A stretch of DNA of 61,633 nucleotides from Corallochytrium limacisporum (Eukaryota > Opisthokonta). Position numbers and translations under genes: made by a program. Under the pieces are notes generated by a model. It saw nothing but the letters and a program-made list of their open reading frames with translations. It did no database searches and was not told the DNA's origin. Where the stretch lies: contig PDIP01000047.1 of NCBI GenBank assembly GCA_002811645.1, forward strand, positions 1 to 61,633, given 5' to 3'. This document shows positions 28,704-40,518 of the stretch, piece by piece. Every line of letters starts with the position of its first letter. Within the stretch, counting starts at the first letter, position 1.

Positions 28704-30582
28704 CAGCCTATATATCTATGTCAACCCGGCCAGTTTGAAGAGCACAGCCTCTTCGGTGTTGGTACACAATCTACACATAGTCTTGATTGTCCTATTAAAC
28801 TACCATCTCTACCTCTGAATTCCACCTAAAGACAAGAATCTCCGACACCCATGTCATCAAATGCGAGTGCAAGCCACCGGCCACGAGTCTCTCAGGGCGG
28901 GGTGCATTGCTGCTGGTCCTCTTTTCACATCCGGAGCCTGCGCTAAAGTCCACTCCAAGGTTTCATGCCTTTGTGTTTTGGCCACCGCTCCATCCTTTGG
29001 CCGGTTTGCTGATGATGACGAATCTCTTGAACCGGTGGGTCTATAGACAATGTACTGTCACCTGGGCTCGAGAGAAAATTGTGAGCGGCCGGTACGGTCC
29101 TTTCGAAACACCTCCGTTTTCAAAATTGCTGCTTGCGGCAAGCCTGGAAGGACAAGCCAACCTACCCGCACAAGAGGTCATTGACCCAAACGAAAAGTCT
29201 CTAAACAAAAGAAGGAAAACTTCGCAGCACATTCAGTAGTGCAGCGACTTGACCTTCCTTTTCGGTTCCGTTCAGCACCATCTCCGTATTCTGCAGCCCC
29301 CCCCCCTTCTCCTCGGCGTCTCATCAGAAAGAGTGCGCAACGCGCCGCCGCGGACCCTCCTCACCCACCGCACCAGGCAAAAGGGGGATATAGGGGGGGG
29401 GAGACACCAAGCCCCGAACGAACGCGACAGTGCCGTGCCCAAAATGAAGAAAGAAAAGGTGGCAAAGGAAAATCGAGGGGTGCAGAATTGGCTTCGTACA
29501 ATTTTCAAACTCTCGCTCCTCCTTCCCCCCTTCTCTTTCCCCGCGCCCCCTCCTGCGGAAGAAGACAGGGGGCCCCCCTTTTTCTCCCCCTCCCCAGCCC
29601 CAGGTCGATCCTCTCGTTTCCTGACTTTTCCCAATACCTTTTCCGCCCCCCATTTCGGTCGCCTTATCTTCAGTATGGAAAATGACGTTCAAACCCTTAC
29701 CCGCCCCGTCCCCCTTCCCGGGTGCGGTATTTAATTCCGGTCGATTCCATACTTTGCTTCCAACACATATGTTTTGTACGCGTCGGTGGGGCATGGCGCA
29801 CTCACCCTATCTCCCTGTCGCTCCTCGGTTTTTATTTCCTGTGCGTGGCGTTCGGAAACACTGAATTGGCAGAAGGAAAAACCCAGCAGCGGCGGTGGTT
29901 TGTGGTAGAGTCTTAAAACCGGGTTTCCCCGTTCGCTCTCCATCAACGCCGACCGTGGAGGAGCGGGCCCCCGGGGGGAGGGATGTGGGGGGAGGGCAGC
30001 GTACGTGAAGAAAAAAGGGTAAGTGATGGAACGTCCGACCACTGTTGGCAGTTAATAATAGGGATAGATAGGGAGTTGGAGTTGAGTCCTTTAATATCAT
30101 CGAAGAGAGGGGGGGGACCTAGGGGCGGGTGGATTCCGAGGGGGTTGCAACTGCTACCCGACGGTCACAACACAGTTGGCGAATTCCACTGGCTTTCGAT
30201 CATTGCACTGAATCGTGGCACAGCTCGAGGGAGTGATCAATGTACGGCCGAGACTACACCTGATCGAGACCGAACGGTTAATAGAGTGAGATTGCTTCCA
30301 GCTCTTACAAAGGAAAGAAATGAACTACGAACAATGCCCCGCCAACCGTTTGAAGGTTCTTCAGAGGATCGAATGGTTTGCATTGTAATAACGCCTCAAT
30401 GTGCTGACATCAGCAATTTATTAGCAACGAACGTGTCCTCACTATCGGGACGCGTGAGCATGGGCAAGTGACTGTAGTATTTGCGCATCAGAATACACTT
30501 CAAGATGTAATGGGTTCCAAGTCAGTCGAAACAGAGATACTCGTCGCAGATCTATATCTCGAGAAAGCAAGAGTTGAGCACA
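28704..30582. other. Divergent region ELP6 / ZYG11-like
   Basis: No gene supported. Positions 29290-29640 are C- and G-run rich. A C5G6 junction lies at about 29967-29977. Frames in this stretch give Pro/Arg/Gly-rich translations typical of GC-rich noncoding DNA. Confidence 0.55.
29967..29978. repeat. C5G6 block
   Basis: Short C-run joined to a G-run about 600 bases upstream of the ZYG11-like start. Confidence 0.6.
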
Positions 30583-33354
30583 ATGAGCGCGAGTCAACTC
30601 ATCTTACCGGTAGAAACCCGGGCGAACACAGGACACATTTGTGGATTTTGCCGAGACGTTGTGGCTGAGCTACAAGGTATGGGTACCAGCCCCGTGGAGC
30701 ACCCTCCTCCGCCGAATCCGGCTGCGTCAGATCACATGCCGGTGTCTGCACACGGCCTTAGCGATAGTGTCAGTCAGTCGACCCGCAGCAGAGAATCCAG
30801 CATGTCCTCTGCACGGAAACGCACTCTGAGTATGAATAGTGAAGCGTCTACTGTAGAGGAGCAGGGCCCTGCGAAATTACAGGAAGCTTGCCTATATCAC
30901 CTGGCACGGATCGTTGGCGAATCGGCGATGCCTATGGAGGCTATGGACTACATGGAAACAGAAGACCGCGAAGAGATGGACTCTCTGGTGCAAAGGAGCT
31001 TGGGTGGAAAGCTTCGGGAGATTTTCGTCAACGCGGAAATTGCGCAGGCCATCTTTGATCATTTGAGTGAGTCGGGTATGCTTAATGCATCAATTATTAC
31101 GCACGCATTTATTCCAGAGAACTGCTCACTGCATCGTGTGCAGATGATGGCCACGGGACTGAATCATGCAGCTCTGCGCACCATCTGTTCCCATCCACTG
31201 ACGACTCTCTGTTTGCCATTGCCGTCTCCTGGTTTCCCCAAGTTCGATGGTGCGTTCGCTTTGCAGGCCATGGTCGAGACGCGCGTGACTCTCCGCCACT
31301 TGTGCCTTGCCGGCTGCAGGCATATTCCTACCGACGCATTCGAATCCATTCAAGGGTTGAGCAATTTAGTTTACCTAGACCTCAGTGGAACTCAGGTGGA
31401 TGTTCGACAAATCCACAATCTGCCACATTTGCAGCACCTAAATCTGAATGCTGTTACAATTAATGAGAGCAGCCACCTCTTTGGCCTTGCACATAGGTGG
31501 ACCAGACCACAGCTGAAAACCCTCAGTCTGGCAAATACCTGGATCCACACCCAGATGTGGAAGTCTATTGAAGAATTCACCGGTTTAGAAATGCTCGATG
31601 TGACGGGGTCCGATGTGACCGTCTCCTTGATGTCCACCGTGATTTCTCGCGCGTTGCCAAACCTCAGATGGCTGGCCCTCAATGGCATCGGCATCGAAGA
31701 TGAGCATTTCCAGGCCATTGCCAACGGATGCCCCAAACTGCAGTTCGCGGGCTTGTGTCTAACGAGCATGAAGAGACCTTTTGTACGTGATGGTCTTGTT
31801 GTTGCTGGCCACAATTCCCTGCAGGAAATAAGAGCGGCCTTGGAAGTCTATCCCGCCGCTGCAGATTTCTGCTTTAATGCTCTGCGGCATCTGTTCTTCA
31901 TGTACCGGAGCCAGCCTCCAGAGACGGATCAAGGTGATGCGATGCGTGTTCTTCAGGCCATGCGCATTCACTTCCACAACACCACAGTAATGGTGGCTGC
32001 TAGTGCAAGCATGTTCCACTTGACGCGTCAAGGTATGGATGGCCAGGATCCGGAGGTTCGGAGGGCTGTGCTGGAGCTGCTCGTGGAAGGAATGCAGTAT
32101 CATGCAGGAAACCTGCAGTTCCAGAAGAATGCATGCCTCACATTGTACAACTTTATGATTTCTGGAGAGCTTGAATACTGCTACGAGCAACTTGCAAAGT
32201 TACTTATGGTAGCGGCTTTCAAGTTTAGTGATGTGGCAATCATTCGCATCAGCTTGAACTTGGTAAACTCTCTGGTGTGTCTCGGAGGACATCACAAACT
32301 AGTCATTGGACGAAGTGGCGTGATAGTTGATGTTCTGTGGTTGATCAATGACCGTATGCGCACGCCTGGTCTAGCTAGCGTCCTGGAGACCGCATGGAGT
32401 ATGTTGTGGAACATCACCGATGAAACACCAGAGAATTGTCATCTCTTCTTCAATGCCAATGGTATGGATAGCTTAATGGCTTGTATCCAGTCCTATCCCA
32501 GCGCAGAAACCATGATCCGCAATATGCTTGGCCTCTTAGGAAACATTGCCGAGGTCCCTGAACTGCGCCTGCGCCTCCTCACGAGTCCAGTCATGCCCAA
32601 TCTTCGTGAGTATCTGGAATCTGCATTCGATGGAATCGAAGTGTCCTACAATGCGTGCGGCATTCTGGCCAATCTCATGATGTTAAGTGATGATGAATGG
32701 CGCGACAATGGCTACTCCAAATCCGATGTGGCTGTTGATATGTACAAAGCCATTCGCCGCTGGCCCATTCTGCAGCACCGCAGTATCAACTACCGCTCCC
32801 TACTACCCATTCTGACCTTATGCCGCAGCGAGCAGCTGGCGGTGGCAACTTGGGCGCACTGGGCCATTGCCAACCTGTGCAGTGTGTACCCTTTCAAGTA
32901 TTGTGAGATCTTTTTGCGTGAGGCTGGGCGCGGTGATGGCACCATTGAGGGTGCATTTGCAGAATGGGTTGACCCATCTAGTCCTGGCAATCACGCCATG
33001 AACATGGCTGCAATGTCAGTGTCAGATACATTGGCTGCTGTGCAGAACGCGCGGGAGATAGAGAGTAGTACAACCTCGTCGAACGGATCAGGCTCGAATC
33101 GCCGGTCTTCGCAGCGGAGTACCTATCCGTTCGCAGGGCCTGAACAACTTGAAGGCAACGAGCAGTCGAATAACATGGCCAAGAAGATCCTCGAGGAGGA
33201 CATGGGCAGCAGTATGCCGGACGAGACACAGCAAGATCGGATGAAGCATATGGCGAGACTGTGCTTAGCGCTGCGCAAGATTGTGGCTCATATGTGTTCA
33301 TCTTATTTAAATGGAGAGCTTCAATGGCAAGAGGATCCCATGCCTTTGCTTTAA
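30583..33354 (+). CDS. ZYG11/ZER1-like leucine-rich/armadillo repeat protein
   Basis: A 923-residue protein. Leucine-rich repeats cover about residues 200-400 (for example TLRHLCLAGCRHIP, LVYLDLSGTQVD, LKTLSLANTWIH, LRWLALNGIGIEDEH). An armadillo-like helical C-terminal half follows, including LETAWSMLWNITDETPENC, LGLLGNIAEVPELR, VSYNACGILANLMML and VATWAHWAIANLCSVYP. These blocks match the ZYG11/ZER1 family. In animals these are CUL2 substrate receptors that bind N-terminal glycine degrons in the armadillo groove. The N-terminal VHL-box-like region is not clear, so ligase coupling is inferred. The frame opens with TTG at 30574; I use ATG 30583. It is tail-to-tail with VWA8 (52 bp). Confidence 0.88.
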   Translation: MSASQLILPVETRANTGHICGFCRDVVAELQGMGTSPVEHPPPPNPAASDHMPVSAHGLSDSVSQSTRSRESSMSSARKRTLSMNSEASTVEEQGPAKLQEACLYHLARIVGESAMPMEAMDYMETEDREEMDSLVQRSLGGKLREIFVNAEIAQAIFDHLSESGMLNASIITHAFIPENCSLHRVQMMATGLNHAALRTICSHPLTTLCLPLPSPGFPKFDGAFALQAMVETRVTLRHLCLAGCRHIPTDAFESIQGLSNLVYLDLSGTQVDVRQIHNLPHLQHLNLNAVTINESSHLFGLAHRWTRPQLKTLSLANTWIHTQMWKSIEEFTGLEMLDVTGSDVTVSLMSTVISRALPNLRWLALNGIGIEDEHFQAIANGCPKLQFAGLCLTSMKRPFVRDGLVVAGHNSLQEIRAALEVYPAAADFCFNALRHLFFMYRSQPPETDQGDAMRVLQAMRIHFHNTTVMVAASASMFHLTRQGMDGQDPEVRRAVLELLVEGMQYHAGNLQFQKNACLTLYNFMISGELEYCYEQLAKLLMVAAFKFSDVAIIRISLNLVNSLVCLGGHHKLVIGRSGVIVDVLWLINDRMRTPGLASVLETAWSMLWNITDETPENCHLFFNANGMDSLMACIQSYPSAETMIRNMLGLLGNIAEVPELRLRLLTSPVMPNLREYLESAFDGIEVSYNACGILANLMMLSDDEWRDNGYSKSDVAVDMYKAIRRWPILQHRSINYRSLLPILTLCRSEQLAVATWAHWAIANLCSVYPFKYCEIFLREAGRGDGTIEGAFAEWVDPSSPGNHAMNMAAMSVSDTLAAVQNAREIESSTTSSNGSGSNRRSSQRSTYPFAGPEQLEGNEQSNNMAKKILEEDMGSSMPDETQQDRMKHMARLCLALRKIVAHMCSSYLNGELQWQEDPMPLL

Positions 33355-33406
33355 ATGTTTTAGATATTGAACAAATCCTCTCTATTGTGCCTTGTTTCGG
33401 GCGGCT

Positions 33407-36400
33407 TTACTCGTTGTCGTTGGATTTCAGGATTGAGCTGCGGAAGATTTCGGACATAATCTTGGGTAGGTCTTGAGTGTTCATGCACACAAAGGCGCGG
33501 CCAGTGGGCAACGAACGGCGCAGTTTCTCAGCCTGGTCACCAATAGTACCAATGAAGATGACTACAGCGTTCACCTTAGATTCCGAGTCCATGATTTTGG
33601 TAAGCTGTTGAGGGTGGATGCCGTAGCGGTCTAGGTTGGCATCTGAGATAAGGCACACAAAGGATTCATCTGCCTCTTTCTGTGCCATCTCGTTGATGGA
33701 TTGTTTTAGAGCCTCAACTGTATGATCACCGCTCATGCAGAACTGGGAATGTGCCTGCATCTCTAAGAGGACGTCCATCCTATCTTTCTTGTTCTTGGGC
33801 TCCTTTCCTTCAGGCACGAGGGGGATACTCGGGCTGTCGCCGCTGTGCCCAACAATCTCGTATTTGAATCGGTCACCAGTATCTTGTAGAGACTCCATGA
33901 CCATCAAAGCCGTTTCCATTGCACGGGACAATCGGTTATCCATACCGTTGAAGCGGTACATGGAGCCAGAGCAGTCCATGACCAGGCGCATACGCTTCGG
34001 ATGTTTCATGGTTACGCCGAACTCGGGCTGCTCATACCCACGCCGCTTGTAGATGCTGGACTCTCCGGTCAGACCTTCGATCAAGCGGTTATCATCAAGG
34101 TCACCATCACTCTGGTTCTTGAGCCACACGCGATCCTGACCCTTGGCTTGCAGGGCCTGTACGATGGCACGCAGCTCCTTAGTTTGCTTCTTGATGCCTT
34201 CAGCAAATTGTTCGTACTGGCGATTGTCAAAATCGCTCATCTTGATCTCCTTAAGCCGATCGGCCAAGGCCTTTTCGCCCATGGCGCGGGCTGCGCGGGC
34301 CACCTCTTCAGGCACCTGCGCCTTCTCTTCATCAGAGAGCTGGTATACATCGTGACCAAGATCCAGACGATAAGGACCACCCTTGCCACCGAGACCGGCA
34401 GTGTCACGACCTCCCGTGCCACCCGCCCATTGGTTGCCCCCAACGTGCGGCTTATTCTCCTTATCGACCTTGCCGTGTTTCGGGTCTTTCACATCCAGGC
34501 CAGAGTTACGATCGTGCTCTATGCGCAGCTTGCCATTCTCCTGCATCATCTTTTCCGGGTTGCCCATCATTTGCTGCCACTGCTCCAGGCTTAGCTGGAG
34601 GTTGGGCACGTAAGTTTGCCAGCAGCGGATATGACCATCGATATCAACAGTGGCAAGGTTGCCGCTGGCTAATCCAAGCATGTGGATCACAGGCACCTCA
34701 CGGGCGAGTGCACGGGCGTAATAAGGCCGGTCTACAGGGGGACCACGCGGGACGGCAATGGTCTTGGTAGTAATGCGCACTAGATCGTTGACTTCCATGG
34801 CGCAGACATACGCATGTTTCTGGGACACCACATCTTCGACTTCAGCGCTGACGCGATGGACAACCTGGTTCGTCTTGGACATGAACAGGGAGGAGTGCGG
34901 GTCCATCTCGATGCGGCCTGAACGGGGAATGGAGTGCAGTTCCACTTTCTCATTACTGAAGAGACGCTGCGGCATGCCCTGTGCAATGTAGGCGTAGGAA
35001 TCCGCAGTGGCAAAGGTTTGCACATCAGGGACATTGACTGTGGCTTGCATATCGATCTCACCATTCGGAAGACGGGAAAGTTGCAGAGCCGTGGTGCTCA
35101 TCTGTCCAGAGCTCAGGGCGGAGTACATCTCCTCGTTGGGGAAACCTTCCAAGAGCTGCAAAACCTCAGGAACACTTGTCAGGCTTTCGTCATCACGGCG
35201 GCGATGGAACAACCAGTGTTGATTCTCAGTGTCCCGAATCACCATGTGACCCTGATCAAGGCAGTCAATGCGTTCAGCAGCAAACGGGAGGGTCATGGAG
35301 TATGTGGCACCCTCGGTGAGGTCGACTACTGCCAATTCCTTACTGAACTGGCTATAGATCATGAGGGATCCAGATCCGGGGACAGGTTTGGCTGTGAACA
35401 CCGGTTCGTCCGAATTGTGGCGACCAAAGGCAGCGTTAAAGTGGGAAGCAGCCTCATTGAAGACCCCCTGGCTCACCGAACAACGGCGCATTGTGCCGGC
35501 ACTGGTGTCCAGGAGAAGAAGGGAGTTTTCTTCCGCGTCGTGGATGCAAATGTGGTTGCTCATAATCCCGTCCGGGGCCACCAACCTGAGTGACGGAATG
35601 AAGAACGGCGAAGAATGAGGGAAGAAGTCTTGTAGAGAGTAGGTGGTGAGTTCGCGATGCTTGTCATTTATCTGCCACAAGGTGACAGGCTGGCCGCCGA
35701 GCACATAGAAGGCATCTGTAGCCGACGATGACGCCGCGCTGAGTGGCAGATTGGTGTTGTCGAAGGGTAGGGACCAGCGGTACATTTCTTCAGCAAAACC
35801 GACACCACGGCAGTCTTGGCGGTCAATCTCAGAGGAGGTTTGGCTGACCAAGACCGGCTGGCTCATCTCCAAAGGCTTCTTGATGGCCGGTACCTTAAAG
35901 CTACGGGCCATGGGGCTCAGAGAGACAGTGCCCACTCGAATAGTTGCGGGAAGGTTACGCCTGTGATGAGGAAAAACAATCGGCACAAAGCGAGCAGAGT
36001 CGAGTTAGTAAAATCTACCGCGAAAGACCAGAGTGGCTTGATCGCCAATTACATCGACTACACTTAAACTTGACTATATCACAGAGGTGAACAATCATGT
36101 ACACAACTGGAAGACAATACCATGACAAAGATGACAGTGATGGAGGTCTCGAGAGAACTGATGCCATAAGTGATCGGGAATGCTTGCTTTGCGTCAATGA
36201 GGGATTGTCAGTCTGCGGATGTGCTCGATGATAAGTGAACATGTCCCTGTTCCCGATAACTGTGGCAACCCCGTTCTCATCTTTACACCCACCTGTCAAT
36301 GAATCCTTGTCATCGGCTGTCCTCCTGCTGCAGTCCTTACGACGTTCACATCCTGTGACCTTCGCTCTATTCATGAAATTCATATGATAAGCAGCACCGC

Positions 36401-39400
36401 AAACTTTTTCCGTCCCGTGCATCCCCGAAGGCATCAGAGGTCTCCGTCCAGTTGAATGCTGTGTAGCGATTTTGCAAAGGAACAATAAATACTTACTCAG
36501 GTGCCAGACTAATGTCGTTGGCAGTGGCAACCAAAGGAATGCCATGTTTTACCAGTGTCGAAATGAATACTTCACGGACGTCCTTGTCGTATGCATCAAA
36601 GTCAAATACATTGCGCATGACGACGCCGACGTTCTCGTCGGGAAACTCTTGCAAATGCCGGACGACATTCACCAGCTCACGAGTACTGTAAGGATACTGT
36701 AGGCTTCCCTCGTCCACCATCTTGCGAAGGTCGTCGAATGCCAGGCTGAGTTTCTCTAGGATGTGAGTAGGCACGTTGGGACCATACTTCTTCAGCATGC
36801 TTATCTCAGACGCCAGATCTGGGTTGTCAACAGCGTGGCAACTAAAGATGTCACCCATGGCCGCAAAGAAATCGTTACCCAGGAAGGGGAAACCAGGGCG
36901 GTTTGCCAAAATGAACATGCGGAACTCAGGATGAATGCGAATAACGCCGTGCTCTGGCTCGGTTTGATCTGTGTTGTGGAATGCATGACTTGCATAGATC
37001 TTGCGACCATCACTCAGCAGCATTTCTCCAGACTCGACCAGAGTCTTCAAAATGCAGGTCACGTTCGTGGGGGCTTTATCAGCTTCGTCCACGACCAGAA
37101 TGTGTCCATACGTCACAGCGCGGACCAGTGCACTGTCCTCATATGTCAGAACACCATCCTTGACGCTGGGTTGAAGAGTCAGAGTTTGCACTGTGGTGTC
37201 ACGATGAAGCTGAAGGTACTCACGGGGCTGGTTGAGAACCTGAAGGAAACGATCAACCAGCTTGTTCTTACCGACTCCCTGGTTTCCAATCAGCAGCAGG
37301 TGATCGCCAAGGTTGAAGTCCTGAAGCATTTCCTCGAGGACACGCATATGCTGGTCATTTTCGTAAAACAGGATATCTGGGACAAGGGCAGGGGCAGTAT
37401 TCTGCCGGATCTCCCCAACAGTGCGACCAATCTTAGCATACTTCTTGCCATCCCGGTCCACGTATTCAATGCTTGAAGAATGTCCTGCGTTGCCGCCCAC
37501 AAATGCAGCTGCTTTCTCAGATCCTTTCTTAGTCGGAGCTGGAGTGATGTGCTGTTCCTCCAGAAGCTTCTCCAAAGACTCGCGGGCCATAGAGGGTAGG
37601 AAACGGCTCAAGCAAGCACGATGAATCGACGTGTACAACAGGCCCGCACCCTGGTCCTGGTATGACGCCAGGGCCTTGGATATGCGGATCAGCTGGCGAG
37701 TGGACAGAGACTGGCTGATGGAAGACAATGAAGGGTCCTGTGTCTGACGGATTTCCTGGACAAAGTTCAAAAGCTTGTCGAGTTGCTTTTGAGGCACGTT
37801 CGGCACAGCTCCTTGTAGCACGACCTGTTCCTCAGAGATACTCAATGTGCGCATCTGGTGGTACATGAACATACTTAGAATCTCGCTACTCAACCAGCTT
37901 GTGCCACTACTCGATGGCGGCTCACTCAAAGCGACAATGCGGAACGACGGGTGAATCCTCATAATTCCACGCTCGTTCATTCCCATATCATTCAGACCAT
38001 ATCGGTCTTTGATAGCTTCGTAGCGGTCCGGTCCCATCAGACGCTTACCCTCGAACAGAACAAGTTCCCGATCTTGTACCAGTCGCTGCAAAACGGTGAA
38101 GGTACCGTGGTTGATACGGTGAATCCCGTCTAGAACACACAGAGAACCTTCCAGTGCAGACATGACCAAGGGACTGTATCGCCAATAGGTGTCTCCATTG
38201 GGCTTTGTCGCACGCTGTTGTAGCAAATCACGAGCAGTCATGTCATTGTAGAGCATGACTGGTTCCACATTGTATCCCAAAGTTCCGGCGAAATGGTTGA
38301 CCATTGCACTCTTACCACAACCGCGAGGCCCGATCACAGCAAAGTCGCCAACGGCATGGGTCATGATCATGTCTGCCATCATGCGCTGGTGGAAAGCGGT
38401 CTCAATGAATGGTTCTGCTGCAGGAGGGAAAGTAGAGTTAGGTCCACCTGGAACAGTGATCCCAATGTCTTCGCCGCCCTTTTTGTTCTTGAAGACAACC
38501 TTAGCAGCGCGTTCCTCATTGCCAAGGCGCTGTACATCACCAATAAGATAAGATCCTTCGTTACGAGTGCTCAGACCCAGGGACTGGGCTGCACCCTCTA
38601 CAATATCCCGGTCCTGCTGTCCAACAGTAGATTCAATGGGATACGAGAACCGTGCCAGTTGCAACGGGTCAACGGCCGGGAACTTCTTGGCAACTGTCGC
38701 CAGCAGGTCCATATTGTCCATCGGGAATTCGCTCATGCGTACCATTTGGCTCGTATCAGCAGCCTGGATGGCGCTGGCGAACTTCAGAGCACTCTCAACT
38801 GCCTCTGCACTCTTTGTACCCTGACCTCCAGCGACATTGTGGCACATCTCCAAAAGTTCACCATAAGGTGGGGTCGTAATGTCGCGTGCCTGGAAGCGTG
38901 AGCGAAGTGGAGGATCAAGGGGGTTGCCACGGAAGCGGGGTACGGGCAGGCCCAAAGCAATGACACGGAAACGCTCACTCACACGAACCAGCTTCATGGC
39001 TTCGAGTTCCTTGGGATCGTGATCTTCCAAAAGTTTGTCGAAACGTTCTGGAGCCACTAGGAAGCGACCGTCTTCGAGTCGCATCTCGCGGTTCTCCAGC
39101 AGGTTGTTGAGAATGGGCAGCACATTGCGCTCAGCCTTTTCAATGCCTTCAAGGATGAGTACACGACCTTCCAGAGCAGCCTTCACTGCTGCCTGGTCCA
39201 TATAGTAGGCAGTTGAGGAAATAATCTCACGGCGCTGCTTAATATCAGCCTCTGTGGTATCTCTGCATAAGCTGATATACTCGACTTCACGTTGCGTCAG
39301 CTCACAGAATTTCAGAGCCAAACGTCGTCGGCGAGGGCCCGGAGGACCCACAAGGAAAATATCCTGGCCCAGTAGATCTTTCTGCATCATCCATCGGAGG

Positions 39401-39759
39401 TGCATCAAATCGGTCTGCTTTTCAGAGCCGCTGGCAGCCTCATTTTCAAGGTAACTAATAGGCGCCAGTTCAGGGTATTTTGGTTCACGAATCTCCAGGG
39501 TTACATCACCAATGGACACAGTGCGGGGTGGCTGTCCGTTGCCACCTGAACCACCGTTGGAACCACCGTTGGAACCACCGCCAGCTGCGGACATGCCGCC
39601 TGATGACGATGACAGCATTGCTGATCCCCCAATGACTCCACTACCTGCACCGACACCCGAAGACACATAGGCACGAGTAAGGTTCCCAGTGCTCATCAGC
39701 GGTCGCACCATTGCATTTTGGAGGCGTCGAACCACCCCAGCTGATGCTTGAGCTAGCAT
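33407..39759 (-). CDS. VWA8: VWA8, mitochondrial AAA/von Willebrand A protein (two exons)
   Basis: Join exon 1 (39759 down to 36497) and exon 2 (35960 down to 33407): 5,817 bases in frame, 1,938 residues, close to the family's usual ~1,900. The N terminus (MLAQASAGVVRRLQN) looks like a mitochondrial presequence. Three dynein/midasin-like AAA modules follow: GPPGPRRRRLA (first, degenerate), GPRGCGKSAMV (second) and GNQGVGKNKLV (third), the last with HRDTTVQTLTLQPSVKDG and VVDEADKAPTNVT. The C-terminal part has HVGGNQWAGGTGGRDTAGLG and a VWA domain with the metal-ion motif DCSGSMYRF. The intron has donor GTAAGT, acceptor CATCACAG, phase 2, 536 nt. Read unspliced, the two halves would look like separate genes. 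Confidence 0.95.
35961..36496 (-). other. Intron of VWA8 (536 nt)
   Basis: Begins GTAAGTATTT and ends TTTTTCCTCATCACAG on the minus strand. Splicing joins codon GA|G in frame and removes an in-frame stop (TAA) at the donor. It is the only intron in this window that I can define from coding continuity. Confidence 0.92.
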
Positions 39760-40341
39760 ATCTGGATTGTCAGTCGTGGCCTGAACCGGCTCGTCGAGAG
39801 CGGTTTGCAGGCTTTGATCTGGCTGTACAGAAATTTTTGAAGGTTTGCTACCGCGTCCTAATCACTATCTGTTCAGATTAGTGCATTGAGTTGGGTTCGA
39901 GATCTATACCCGGTGGCCTCTTCTAAATTAGGAACACCAATCGCACGGTGCTGAACCATTGCTATAAATAGTGTTGCTGAGATTAAGTACCTCAAGTAGG
40001 ACCCATTTGAGTAGCGGTGGTAATGTCCTACTTCGTGCACACTCCTGTGCTCGCTTTAGGACTGAGCAAGCCGGCAAGAATCTATTTCTGCTACGCTCTG
40101 GATCAGTGGAGATGTCCAGTTTCTTCTTGACCACGACACACTTTCGGACTCAACTGATAGTCAGGTGATATGGTCTGCGAAGATCTCAAACCGGCAAGAC
40201 TGCGTCCGCAGAACAGTTCGACAGCCCCCGGCGAGCACCACCCACCGGCAGGTCCACACCCCCCCCCCAAGGCAGGGTCATGAGTCGTCCTAATTTCCTT
40301 CCCTCCCTTGGTGACTCTTCGGTCACCAGCCGCTCGGTACT

Positions 40342-40353
40342 CTCAGTACTGAG
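40342..40353. repeat. Perfect palindrome CTCAGTACTGAG
   Basis: Twelve-base palindrome sharing the CAGTACTG core with elements at 3574, 12819 and 44366. Confidence 0.6.
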
Positions 40354-40407
40354 CCGGTGGGGAAGTAGCTATTTTTAGCTGGAACCTACGGTGAGATTGG
40401 TACCACG

Positions 40408-40419
40408 GTACTAAATGTA
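40408..40419. repeat. Recurring element GTACTAAATGTA
   Basis: Same core as at 3043-3054. It lies about 65 bases from the CAGTACTG palindrome, an arrangement also seen near 3574. Confidence 0.6.
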
Positions 40420-40518
40420 TGGAAACCTATCCAGTCCCAAACTGATATAGAAAGACTACTGGCCATGTGACAAACAAAATCAATAATTAGTTTTTAAAAT
40501 CAAGTCATTACTTATTTT

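Larger units (their letters stand above)
39760..40518. other. Upstream region of VWA8
   Basis: No gene seen. It contains a C-run (40257-40268), the 12-base palindrome CTCAGTACTGAG (40342-40353) and a GTACTAAATGTA copy (40408-40419). It presumably holds the VWA8 promoter and the 3' flank of the next gene. Confidence 0.55.

Noticed and set aside
35961-36496. Possible C/D-box snoRNA inside the VWA8 intron
   Set aside because: CGATGA- and CTGA-like motifs occur, but spacing is loose and I see no terminal stem or internal C'/D' boxes.
36015-36545. Minus-strand 176-codon frame across the VWA8 intron
   Set aside because: It overlaps the VWA8 exon in a different frame and the spliced intron. The in-frame VWA8 join explains the region.
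33407-36545. Two independent genes, an AAA protein and a separate VWA protein
   Set aside because: Strong donor and acceptor, phase match and the known VWA8 domain order show one gene with one intron.
39885-39965. tRNA-like segment containing GGTTCGAGATC
   Set aside because: No acceptor or anticodon stem pairs around the TTCGA-like loop. I found no tRNA elsewhere in the window either.
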